From: Actinoalloteichus caeruleus DSM 43889
GTDB taxonomy: Bacteria > Actinomycetota > Actinomycetes > Mycobacteriales > Pseudonocardiaceae
Direction of reading: 5' to 3'
Length of the DNA stretch: 64,000 nt
NCBI RefSeq assembly: GCF_000429185.2
Contig: NZ_AUBJ02000001.1
Span: forward strand, 682,001-746,000
Shown here: positions 53,286 to 60,643 of the stretch, in pieces
How positions within the stretch are numbered: position 1 is the first letter of the stretch
How the letters are laid out: each line of letters opens with the position of its first letter
Translations under genes and position numbers: made by a program
The notes under the pieces: generated by a model
Told to the model about the DNA's origin: nothing
Database searches by the model: none
What the model saw: only the letters and a program-made list of their open reading frames with translations

Positions 53286-54560
53286 TCACGCCTCCCCCGC
53301 CTCCCCGTCCGCGACGGGCAGCGACTCGTGGATCAGCCTCGCCCGGGTCGCGGCGACCACCGCGCCCCCGTCGACGACGACCTCGGCGGGAACCGGCCGG
53401 CTGAGGAACGCCAGGAGGCTCGCCGAGAGCCCGTAGGCCCCGACGTTGGGGATGGACAGCAGGCCACCCACGCCCACCTCGGGAACGGCCACTCCGCGCC
53501 CGAGGACGTCGGCCGGGGTGCACAACGGCCCGACCAGCGAGGCGGTGGTGGTGGGCGCGCCGGCGGGTTCGGGGGTGATGCCCGCCCGGGCCAACCGACC
53601 GAGCCCCGACATGCCCCCGAGGTGGTTGATCCCAGCGTCCACCACCACGAACACCTGGCCCCTGCTGGTCTTGACGTCCCGCACCGTGACGGCCAGCAGA
53701 CCGCTGTCACCGACCAGGTAACGGCCCGACTCGAAGGCGACCTCGACCCGGCCGGCGCGCCACCCCGGGAACCGCGCGTCGAGGTCCTCCTCCAGCGCCT
53801 GGCGGAGGGCCGGGTAGGTCGGACGCGCGCCCGGCCCGCCGTACGGTGCGGCGAACCCGCCACCGAGATCCACCACTCCCATCGGGAACCCGAGGTCATC
53901 GCGCAGCCGCGCGGCGAGGGCGATGCTGGACCGGAACGCCGCGATCAGGCTGGCCTCGTCCCTGGCGTTGCTCAGGGGGTAGAGGTGGACCCCGACGAGG
54001 CGGGCACCCGGCACGGCGAGGAACTCCCCGGGGGCGGCCCGGACCCGCGCCTCGTCCACGCCGAACTGCGATGCCGCTCCCGTCATCCGCAGGCCCGTCG
54101 TACCGGCGGCGGTTCCGTTGACGCGCAACAGGACGAACGCCTCGGTGCCGAGGGCCCGCGCGGCGCTTCCGAGGCGGTGCAGCTCGGCGGCCGACTCCGC
54201 GGAGAAGCGACGTACCCCGGCCGACAGCGCGTGGTGGATCTCGTCGTCGGTCTTGCCCGGGCCGGTGTACAGGCAGTCGGCAGGGGAGAACCCGCGGTCC
54301 AAGGCGGTGTCCAGCTCGCCACGGGAACTGGTCTCGGCGCGGCACCCGGCCTTGGCCAGGGCGGCGGCCAGGGCGGGATGCGGATTCGCTTTCAACGAGT
54401 AGTAGAGGACGGAGGGCTCCGGGAGCACCGACCGCAGATCAGCGTGGGCGCGGCGGACGGAGTCGAGGCGGTACACGTAGAGCGGACTGCCGTACCTCCG
54501 GACGAGGGAGTCGAGTTCGGCCGGGCCGGCCTGGTCAGGTGCGGCGGAACGTGCGCGCAT
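53286..54560 (-). CDS. Type III (alanine-racemase fold) PLP-dependent decarboxylase
   Basis: 424 residues from ATG 54558-54560 (GGAGGG upstream). Diaminopimelate/ornithine decarboxylase family. PLP lysine in SVLYYSLKANPHPALA, then YTGPGKTDDEIHHAL, the SxFG region ASQFGVDEARVRAAP, DLGGGFAAPYG for phosphate binding, FESGRYLVGDSG and the active-site Cys in GPLCTPADVLGRG. A C-terminal VVDGGAVVAATRARLIHE matches. These residues fit decarboxylases acting on diaminopimelate, ornithine, arginine or a carrier-bound glutamate (BtrK type); the substrate cannot be chosen. It sits between the two clusters on the opposite strand, divergent from the NDPK-like gene, so it may supply a diamine or amino-acid unit to either one. 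Confidence 0.88.
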   Translation of the reverse strand: MRARSAAPDQAGPAELDSLVRRYGSPLYVYRLDSVRRAHADLRSVLPEPSVLYYSLKANPHPALAAALAKAGCRAETSSRGELDTALDRGFSPADCLYTGPGKTDDEIHHALSAGVRRFSAESAAELHRLGSAARALGTEAFVLLRVNGTAAGTTGLRMTGAASQFGVDEARVRAAPGEFLAVPGARLVGVHLYPLSNARDEASLIAAFRSSIALAARLRDDLGFPMGVVDLGGGFAAPYGGPGARPTYPALRQALEEDLDARFPGWRAGRVEVAFESGRYLVGDSGLLAVTVRDVKTSRGQVFVVVDAGINHLGGMSGLGRLARAGITPEPAGAPTTTASLVGPLCTPADVLGRGVAVPEVGVGGLLSIPNVGAYGLSASLLAFLSRPVPAEVVVDGGAVVAATRARLIHESLPVADGEAGEA

Positions 54561-54700
54561 GGATCCGAGCCCTCCTGCCGGGAACCGGCGGGCGGAGGCC
54601 CCGCCGACGAGGCCGTTGGCGGGTCCCAGCATGGCAGAATGCGTGATCATGTCGAGACTCGCTTCCGGGAGCCCCGGGGCGGGAAGGGACGCGGAATCCG

Positions 54701-55648
54701 ATGTCGTCACCCACGGATTGGTCGGCACTGACCACACTGCCCGCGAAGGTGGCGGCCTATGCGGACGAGATCTACTTCCGTGAGACCTGGGACGAGTTGT
54801 CCGAGCTCGTCGACCGGGTTCCGGACCTCCTCAACGGCGCCGTGACCGTGCTCTTCAAGCCAGATGCGGTGGTCGGCCGCCGGATCGCGACGTGCCTCGA
54901 CTTCCTCGCCGAACACGGGTTCCGCCCGGTCGCGGCGAGAACCCTCGACTTCACCAGGCACATGACCCGGGAGATCTGGCGTTTCCAGGGCAACGCGGCC
55001 ACCCTGGACAGGTTCCGGGTGATCGACGCGTTGATGAGCGCCACCCCCTGCCTGCTCGTCGTGTTCCGCAACGGCGGTTCCTCCTCGAACCCCCCGGCGA
55101 CCGTGCGGCTGCGCAACCTGAAGGGCAACGGCTACCGGGGCAAGAAGCAGCCCAACGGTCTGCGCCGCGTCGCGTCCAGCCCGCTCCCGATGTTGAGCCT
55201 GATCCACTCGCCCGACGAGCCGATCGACATGATCCGCGAGCTCGGGATCGTCCTCGACGTGGACGCCCGACGGGAGCTCCTCACCAGCGTCGCCGCGTCC
55301 TGGGACGGCGATGCCACGGAGGTGGTGCGGGCCCTGGCCGACGGGCTCCACGCCGCCCACCCCGCCGTCACCCTCGATCCGGACGCGGCCAGGGAGGCCG
55401 TGCTCGGTGCGCTGCGGGACAGCGCGGAGGACGACCTGACGCGGTCGGCCCAACTCGTCAAGGCCCTGGAGACCGGCGCCGACCCGGACCTGACCTGGCC
55501 CGAGCTGGTGGGTGCCCTGAACGATCTCCCGGTCCCGGTCCCGAGGTGGGATCTGATCATGGTGGCCTCGATGGTGTTGCGGATGAACCTCCCCGGCGTC
55601 GCTCCCCACATCCCTTCCGACGGGTCCTCCGAATGGGTCAGGCGGTGA
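54701..55648 (+). CDS. NDP-kinase-like domain protein with extra C-terminal domain
   Basis: 315 residues from ATG 54701. Residues about 44-185 follow nucleoside diphosphate kinase: GAVTVLFKPDAVVGRRIATCLDFLAEHGFRPVAART with the KPDA motif (53-56), and the histidine in PMLSLIHSPDEPIDMIRELGI at His169, where NDPK has NxxHGSDS. The His and Lys are kept but the surrounding NDPK active-site loop is changed. The last 130 residues (helical, acidic) are unlike any domain I know. It starts the second cluster. NDPK transfers phosphate between nucleotides; here it may act on, or just bind, a nucleotide-like intermediate. A shorter relative lies at 59817-60194. Confidence 0.75.
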   Translation: MSSPTDWSALTTLPAKVAAYADEIYFRETWDELSELVDRVPDLLNGAVTVLFKPDAVVGRRIATCLDFLAEHGFRPVAARTLDFTRHMTREIWRFQGNAATLDRFRVIDALMSATPCLLVVFRNGGSSSNPPATVRLRNLKGNGYRGKKQPNGLRRVASSPLPMLSLIHSPDEPIDMIRELGIVLDVDARRELLTSVAASWDGDATEVVRALADGLHAAHPAVTLDPDAAREAVLGALRDSAEDDLTRSAQLVKALETGADPDLTWPELVGALNDLPVPVPRWDLIMVASMVLRMNLPGVAPHIPSDGSSEWVRR

Positions 55649-56112
55649 CACCCGAGGACGGACCAACGGCGACGGTGCCAGGTCGGTCGCGGCATCGGAT
55701 CGCGACCGACCGCCGACCCCCGGCCGTTCCCTCCTGACCTGGTGGCACGGCGGCCCGCCCGGGCCCGCCGTCGTGGTGGTGGCCGCGCGCCCGTTCCGCC
55801 ATTACGACCAGAGTGAATTCCCCCGCTTCGCGGAACGGAACGCGGTTCGATATCGCCCGAAATCAGGGTTTTGGTAGGAGTTTCCGGAGTGGGTTGCGCC
55901 AGGTGGCGCCGGTAAGCACGCGCCACCGTTCCACAAGGCGAAACGTACTGGTCCCGGTGCCTGTCCACCCGAAGTGCGCCCATTGGTGGAAGTCGAATAG
56001 GTAAAACCACTGACATGGGTTGTTCGGGTAGCTACTCGGTGTTAGCGTTGATCGCACGTGCTTGATCGTTCCGCGGCACTGGACCCAACACCCACACTCT
56101 AGGGGATTCCGC
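55649..56112 (+). promoter_or_regulatory. Long leader region with candidate promoter before radical SAM operon
   Basis: 464 bases, noticeably less GC-rich than the neighbourhood from about 55800. TTGTTC (56020-56025), 17 bases, TAGCGT (56043-56048) is a plausible promoter; transcription would start near 56055, about 58 bases before ATG 56113. No repeat or gene is seen in the rest. Confidence 0.45.
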
Positions 56113-57234
56113 ATGAAGGTGATGGATGGGCGTTCAGCGCCGGGACGGCGGAGCTGGAACCTGAGAATCGGCTTGACGTCTCGGTGCAATATTCGCTGCA
56201 AGTACTGCCTCCCCGCTGGGCCGCAGGGAGTCATCACCCAGGCGAATCTGCAGGAGCTCATCGAAGTGCAGCGGGCCGCCCACGAGGTCGGAATCCGGCG
56301 GGTGCATTACACGGGCGGTGAGCCCACCGTCCGGCGTGACTTCGTCGATATCCTCCGCTCCGCCAAGGAGATCGGGTTCACCCAGCAGATCGTGACGACC
56401 AACGGCTACCGGCTGCACCGGTTCATCGACGAGGCCGTCGACGCGGGGCTCACCCGGGTGATCGTCAGCCTCGACACGCTGGAGGAACAGCAGAACGCGT
56501 TCCTCACCCGGGCGCAGTTCTTCAACGACACGGTCAAGAGCATCGAGGAGTCCGTCCGGAAGTTGCCCACCCTCACCAAGATCAGTTGTGTCACGATGCG
56601 TTCCACCCTCAAGGAACTGCCGAAGTTCGTCGATTTCGCGCACGACCTGAACAATCAGGGTCACGAGGGAAAACTGGCCATCAAGCTGAACCAGTTCTTC
56701 CCCAGCAACCCGGCGCAGCTGTCCGACGAGGGTGAGGACTTCTGGCGGAACGAGTTCGTCGACGAGGAGCAGATCCTCGCGACGCTCAGGGACATCGGTG
56801 AACTGAAGCCGATCCCCAGATCATCCATCGAGGGTGACAACCCCAGCTACAACTACTACGAGATCGGCGACTCCGGTGTTCGCGTCGCGGTGCTGGCGAT
56901 GTTCACCTGGGACTACCCGTGCGGCGGCTGCAAGAAACTGCGCATCAGCCCCCAGGGGCTCGCCACGATCTGCATCAGCCAGAAGAACCCCCCGGTGCTC
57001 TGGGGCATGAGCTACGAGGAGAAGCTGGCGACGATCCGCCAGCTCACCGACTACCGGGACGGTCCGCGGTTCGACGTGGACTTCCCCGACCGCCGGCACT
57101 ACCGACCCCAGCTCGGTGAACTGCGGTTCGACAAGGTCGTGGGCCCCCAGAAACAGATCGTCCACTTCCGCGAGATCCTCACCAGGGACCAGCTCGAAGC
57201 CCAACGGGCGAGTGAGGCCGAGGCAGGCGATTGA
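56113..57234 (+). CDS. MoaA-type radical SAM enzyme
   Basis: 373 residues from ATG 56113 (AGGGG upstream). The SAM cluster motif CNIRCKYC gives CX3CX2C (Cys25, 29, 32) with TSRCNIRCKYCLPAGPQG, very like MoaA. YTGGEPTVRRDF is the SAM-binding GGE motif. A second cluster motif CX2CX13C (Cys270, 273, 287, in CGGCKKLRISPQGLATIC) is also exactly as in MoaA, which binds GTP at that cluster and makes the cyclic precursor of molybdopterin. The MoaA C-terminal Gly-Gly is missing (it ends EAEAGD) and no other cofactor genes are near, so a repurposed MoaA acting on a nucleotide-like substrate in the cluster is more likely. First gene of the operon through the Nudix gene. Confidence 0.88.
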   Translation: MKVMDGRSAPGRRSWNLRIGLTSRCNIRCKYCLPAGPQGVITQANLQELIEVQRAAHEVGIRRVHYTGGEPTVRRDFVDILRSAKEIGFTQQIVTTNGYRLHRFIDEAVDAGLTRVIVSLDTLEEQQNAFLTRAQFFNDTVKSIEESVRKLPTLTKISCVTMRSTLKELPKFVDFAHDLNNQGHEGKLAIKLNQFFPSNPAQLSDEGEDFWRNEFVDEEQILATLRDIGELKPIPRSSIEGDNPSYNYYEIGDSGVRVAVLAMFTWDYPCGGCKKLRISPQGLATICISQKNPPVLWGMSYEEKLATIRQLTDYRDGPRFDVDFPDRRHYRPQLGELRFDKVVGPQKQIVHFREILTRDQLEAQRASEAEAGD

Positions 57235-58100
57235 TGGACCGCGTCTGCTTTGGCACGAGCACCTTCGTGGCAGGGCGGCTGTCGCCCGGGAAGGACTCTG
57301 AGCCTGGGGTGACGGCTCTCGTCCGGGCCCTCTCCGACGGTCTGGACTGGGTGCACACCAATCCCGCGCTGGGCACCCAGTGGGCGGTCCGCACCGCGTG
57401 GGAACGCGCGGACCGCCCACCACTGAGGCACGCGGTCAAGGTCGAGAGCCCGATCACCCAGGGGCCGGCGCCGCGATCAGCCGCGCGCCGGAGCGTCGAG
57501 CGATCGCTCCACGCCCTGGAGGTGTCGCGGGTCCACGCCGCCGTCCTCGAGATCGACCTCAAGGGCACCGAGGACCTGGGGGCGCTGTCCGACCCGGCGC
57601 GGGTGCGCGCGTTCTACGCCCAGGCGTCGGAGGAGGTGCTGGCGACGGGCGACGTGGCGGAGGCCTTCGCCTACTGCCACTCGCCCCAGCACCTGGCGGC
57701 CGCGTTGGCGGTCGAGTCCGTGACGGGAGTGGCCGCGCAGTTCTCGCCGGCCGAAACCTGGCCACGGCGGTTCTTCCCCGAACTCAGGAGCCGCCGCCTG
57801 CCGTTCCTGGGCATGGCACCGCTGTGGCGCGGGCGGCTGACCGCGCGCGCCGGCCCAGGCGGTCCACCCGCGACGACTCCACTGGCCTGGGTGCTCAACC
57901 ACACCGACGTCAGCAGGGCCGTGGTCACCGTGTCGTCCGTCGACCACTGGGAAGGGGTGCTCGCGGCGACCCGGGAACGCTATGACCCAGCCCGGGAACG
58001 GGGCCACTTCGAGGCCTGGGGGCTGGACTGGCCACCCGATCCCCTCACCGGCGGTGCCGCCGCGGCGGACGCCCCGGTAGAGGGAGGGGTGCGGCGGTGA
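57234..58100 (+). CDS. Aldo/keto-reductase-like protein without catalytic Asp and Tyr
   Basis: 288 residues from ATG 57234, one-base overlap with the radical SAM gene. TIM-barrel aldo/keto-reductase pattern: VCFGTSTFVAGR, ALSDGLDWVHTNPALGTQWAV (family GxNxxDTAxxYGxxE), HAVKVES, SVERSLHALEVSRVHAAVLE, AYCHSPQHLAAALA, GVAAQFSPAETWPRRFFPELRSRRLPFLGMAPLWRG. The catalytic Asp is His41 and the Tyr is Leu46; the Lys (Lys69) and a His (His149) region remain. It may bind a sugar or nucleotide without redox chemistry, or use a different mechanism. Coupled on both sides, so it is part of the pathway. Confidence 0.65.
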   Translation: MDRVCFGTSTFVAGRLSPGKDSEPGVTALVRALSDGLDWVHTNPALGTQWAVRTAWERADRPPLRHAVKVESPITQGPAPRSAARRSVERSLHALEVSRVHAAVLEIDLKGTEDLGALSDPARVRAFYAQASEEVLATGDVAEAFAYCHSPQHLAAALAVESVTGVAAQFSPAETWPRRFFPELRSRRLPFLGMAPLWRGRLTARAGPGGPPATTPLAWVLNHTDVSRAVVTVSSVDHWEGVLAATRERYDPARERGHFEAWGLDWPPDPLTGGAAAADAPVEGGVRR

Positions 58101-59827
58101 CCGCGGTCCTGGGCCTGAACTTCGGCACCCACGACTCGGCGGCCAGTCTCGTCGTCGACGGGCGGGTGCTCGCCGCGGCCGAGGAGGAGCGGTTCACCAG
58201 GGTCAAGCAGACCAAGGTCTTCCCCGAACGCGCGGTGGAGTTCTGCCTGGAAGCCGCGGGGCTGCGCCTGGCGGACCTCACCCGGGTCGCCTACTTCGTC
58301 GACCCCCGGCTCCAACTCCTGCTGCCCGTGACGAACGCGCGGCACACGTTCCCGCTCTCGCTGGGCAGCCTGCGGTCGGACCTGGCCAAGTTCGACAAGC
58401 GGCGCACCACCCTCCGCCAGGCGCGGCGCCGGGTGCGCCCGGTGCCGGTGACGCCGGTGCGCCACCACGTCGCCCACGCCGCGAGCGCCTTCCTGGTGTC
58501 CTCGTTCGAGGAGGCCACGGTCATCACCCTGGACGGTCGAGGGGAGTACGAGACCGCCTGCGTCTACGCGGCCGGCCGCCGTCTCGACCGCAGGCACGCC
58601 GTGACCTACCCCCATTCGATCGGCTACTTCTACAGCATGCTGACCCGTTTCCTCGGGTTCCGGCCGCAACGGGACGAGTACAAGGTGATGGGGCTGGCGG
58701 CGCACGGCGGCCCCGACCTGGTGCCGGCGATGCGCCGGCTCGTCAGCATGGACACCGCCACGGGACGTCTGCGGCTCGACCTGGACTACTTCGACCACCA
58801 CCGCCGTCCCAGCCACCGCCGGGGACTGTTCGGCAGTCGGATGGTCGACGCGTTCGGGCCCCCGCGAACGGCTGACCAGGCCCTGACCGACCGTCACCGC
58901 GCCATCGCCCACGCCACCCAGCGGGTGCTCGAGGAGGTCGTGCTCGGCTACGCCACCCACGCCCGGCGGATCACCCGGAGCCGGAAGCTCTGCCTGGCCG
59001 GCGGCGTGGCGCTCAACGCGCTGGCGAACCAGCGGATCATCGAGTCGGACCTGTTCGACGAGGTGTTCATCCAACCCGCCGCCAACGACGCCGGCACCAG
59101 CCTCGGTGGCGCGCTCCACCTGTCCGACCGGGTTCGGCCGACCGGGGGAAACCACAGCACGCTGCTCGGCCCCCGGTTCTCCGACGACGACATCGGCCAG
59201 GCCCTGGCGCGCGCCCGGGCGGCCGGCGAGCTGCCCGAGACGCGCTTCGCGGTCGCCGCCGTCCCCGACAGGTACCGCGCCGCCGCGGAGCTGCTGCGCG
59301 ACGACCACGTCCTCGGCTGGTTCCAGGACAGGATGGAGTTCGGGCCCCGGGCACTGGGCTCCCGATCGATCATCGCCTCCCCCGCCGAGGCCGGCATGAC
59401 CGCGCGGATCAACGCGCTCATCAAGCAGCGGGAGGAGTTCCGCCCCCTCGCGCCCGTGGTACGCGCCGAGGACGCCGCCGACTACTTCGAACTGCACCCC
59501 GCGGGGACCCGCGTGTACCCCTACATGCTCGCCACCGCCCGAGTACGCCCCGGCCTGGCGAACCGCATCCCCTCGGCCGTGCACGTGGACGGGACGGCCC
59601 GGCTGCAGATCGCCGACGCCCGGGACTACCCGCACTTCCACCAGCTGCTCACCGAGTTCCACGGCCTGACCGGCACCCCCGTGCTCATCAACACCTCGTT
59701 CAACGGCCCGGACGAACCCATCGTCCGGACCCCCGGCGACGCCATCCGCAGCTTCGTCCGGCTGGGCCTCGACGCCCTGGTCATGGGCTCCTGGCTGGTG
59801 ACGAGGAACGACCCCGGTGCGCGGTGA
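58097..59827 (+). CDS. O-carbamoyltransferase (NodU/CmcH/TobZ family)
   Basis: 576 residues from GTG 58097 (GTGA overlap). Two-domain carbamoyltransferase. The N-terminal Kae1-like part starts VLGLNFGTHDSAASLVVDGRVLAAAEEERFTRVKQTK, with HHVAHAASAF (His123, 124, 127) for the metal and TLDGRGEYETACVY. Then come AGGVALNALANQRI, IQPAANDAGTSLGGALHLS and MEFGPRALGSRSIIASP, and the C-terminal domain with LIKQREEFRPLAPVV and VLINTSFNGPDEPIV. All these are active-enzyme motifs. It makes carbamoyladenylate from carbamoyl phosphate and ATP and moves the carbamoyl group onto a hydroxyl of the product. This indicates a carbamate-bearing natural product. Confidence 0.94.
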   Translation: MTAVLGLNFGTHDSAASLVVDGRVLAAAEEERFTRVKQTKVFPERAVEFCLEAAGLRLADLTRVAYFVDPRLQLLLPVTNARHTFPLSLGSLRSDLAKFDKRRTTLRQARRRVRPVPVTPVRHHVAHAASAFLVSSFEEATVITLDGRGEYETACVYAAGRRLDRRHAVTYPHSIGYFYSMLTRFLGFRPQRDEYKVMGLAAHGGPDLVPAMRRLVSMDTATGRLRLDLDYFDHHRRPSHRRGLFGSRMVDAFGPPRTADQALTDRHRAIAHATQRVLEEVVLGYATHARRITRSRKLCLAGGVALNALANQRIIESDLFDEVFIQPAANDAGTSLGGALHLSDRVRPTGGNHSTLLGPRFSDDDIGQALARARAAGELPETRFAVAAVPDRYRAAAELLRDDHVLGWFQDRMEFGPRALGSRSIIASPAEAGMTARINALIKQREEFRPLAPVVRAEDAADYFELHPAGTRVYPYMLATARVRPGLANRIPSAVHVDGTARLQIADARDYPHFHQLLTEFHGLTGTPVLINTSFNGPDEPIVRTPGDAIRSFVRLGLDALVMGSWLVTRNDPGAR

Positions 59828-60194
59828 CCGCGCGACGGCGGTGGTGGCGGTCATCGTCCCGCTCTCCACGAGCGACGGGACGCGGGAGCGCCTCAACGCC
59901 CGAGCCCGGGAGGTCGGGCTGCGGGAGGTCGAGGCGGTCGCGGTCCGACTGAACCGGGTGGCCATCGAGATCCTGCTCCGAGAGCAGCTCACCACGACCA
60001 CGGCCCGGGAGTCCGTCATCCCCCGGTTGCTCGCCCGGCGGGTCCTCCTGGTGTGGCTGCGTCCCACGGCGGGCGCCGACCACCAGCGGGCGTGGGAGGT
60101 GTTGGCGGCCGAACCCGGCGCCGTGGCCGCCGCCCTGGTCCCCGACGAGGTCAGGACGTGGGTCACCCGTGCACTGGAAGGTGGAGGAACATGA
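59817..60194 (+). CDS. Small protein, possibly a degenerate NDP-kinase-like domain
   Basis: 125 residues from ATG-equivalent GTG 59817, overlapping the carbamoyltransferase. No motif is certain. Its first 50 residues (AVVAVIVPLSTSDGTRERLNARAREVGLREVEAVAVRL) line up with the NDPK-like gene 54701-55648 (VTVLFKPDAVVGRRIATCLDFLAEHGFRPVAARTLDF) in spacing and hydrophobic pattern, and LLVWLRPTAGADHQRA with its LLVVFRNGGSSSN. The kinase KPD and the His are absent. It may be a non-catalytic partner of the larger NDPK-like protein. Coupled to the Nudix gene. Confidence 0.45.
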   Translation: MRGDRATAVVAVIVPLSTSDGTRERLNARAREVGLREVEAVAVRLNRVAIEILLREQLTTTTARESVIPRLLARRVLLVWLRPTAGADHQRAWEVLAAEPGAVAAALVPDEVRTWVTRALEGGGT

Positions 60195-60640
60195 GCTCGG
60201 AACGACAACGCGCCCTCGTGGACGTGCGCGTCCTCGCCCTCCGGGACGAGGACGTGCTGCTGATCCAACTCACCGGCGGCAGCTTCACCGGGCACTGGAA
60301 CCTGCCCGGTGGACACGTGCTGCCGGGCGAGAACGTGGTCAGCGCGGCCGTCCGGGAGCTGCGGGAGGAGGTGGGGCTGCGGACCAGTCCGACCGACCTC
60401 GTCTTCAGCAGCGTCACCCACCACCGGCCACCGACCCGGTCGGAGAAGGTGACCTTCACCTTCCTCACCCGGCGGTTCGACGGGCAGGCGTACGCGGCCG
60501 AACCGGACAGGGCCGCCCTCGTGCGGTGGGTTCCCCGCGCCGACCCCCCGCAGCCGCTGATGCCGCAGGCGGAAGCGTCCCTGCGGCTCTTCCGCGACCA
60601 GGGACGTTTCGACACCACCGGCCTGGACGGCCCGGTCTGA
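60191..60640 (+). CDS. Nudix hydrolase
   Basis: 149 residues from ATG 60191 (ATGA overlap, GGAGG upstream). The Nudix box is perfect: GGHVLPGENVVSAAVRELREEVGL (GX5EX7REUXEEXGU). The fold is seen in VLALRDEDVLLIQLTGGSFTGHWNLPGG before it and FTFLTRRFDGQAYAAEPDRAALVRWVPRAD after it. Nudix enzymes hydrolyse nucleoside diphosphate derivatives. In this operon it could act on a nucleotide or nucleotide-sugar intermediate, or remove carbamoyladenylate side products; this is a guess. Last gene of the plus-strand operon, three bases from the convergent dehydratase-FkbM gene. Confidence 0.92.
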   Translation: MSSERQRALVDVRVLALRDEDVLLIQLTGGSFTGHWNLPGGHVLPGENVVSAAVRELREEVGLRTSPTDLVFSSVTHHRPPTRSEKVTFTFLTRRFDGQAYAAEPDRAALVRWVPRADPPQPLMPQAEASLRLFRDQGRFDTTGLDGPV

Positions 60641-60643
60641 CGA

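Noticed and set aside
35156-57234. MoaA-type enzyme as dedicated cofactor supplier for the molybdoenzyme
   Set aside because: The genes are about 18 kb apart, separated by the siderophore cluster, and the MoaA-like gene is coupled to a carbamoyltransferase operon and lacks the Gly-Gly tail.
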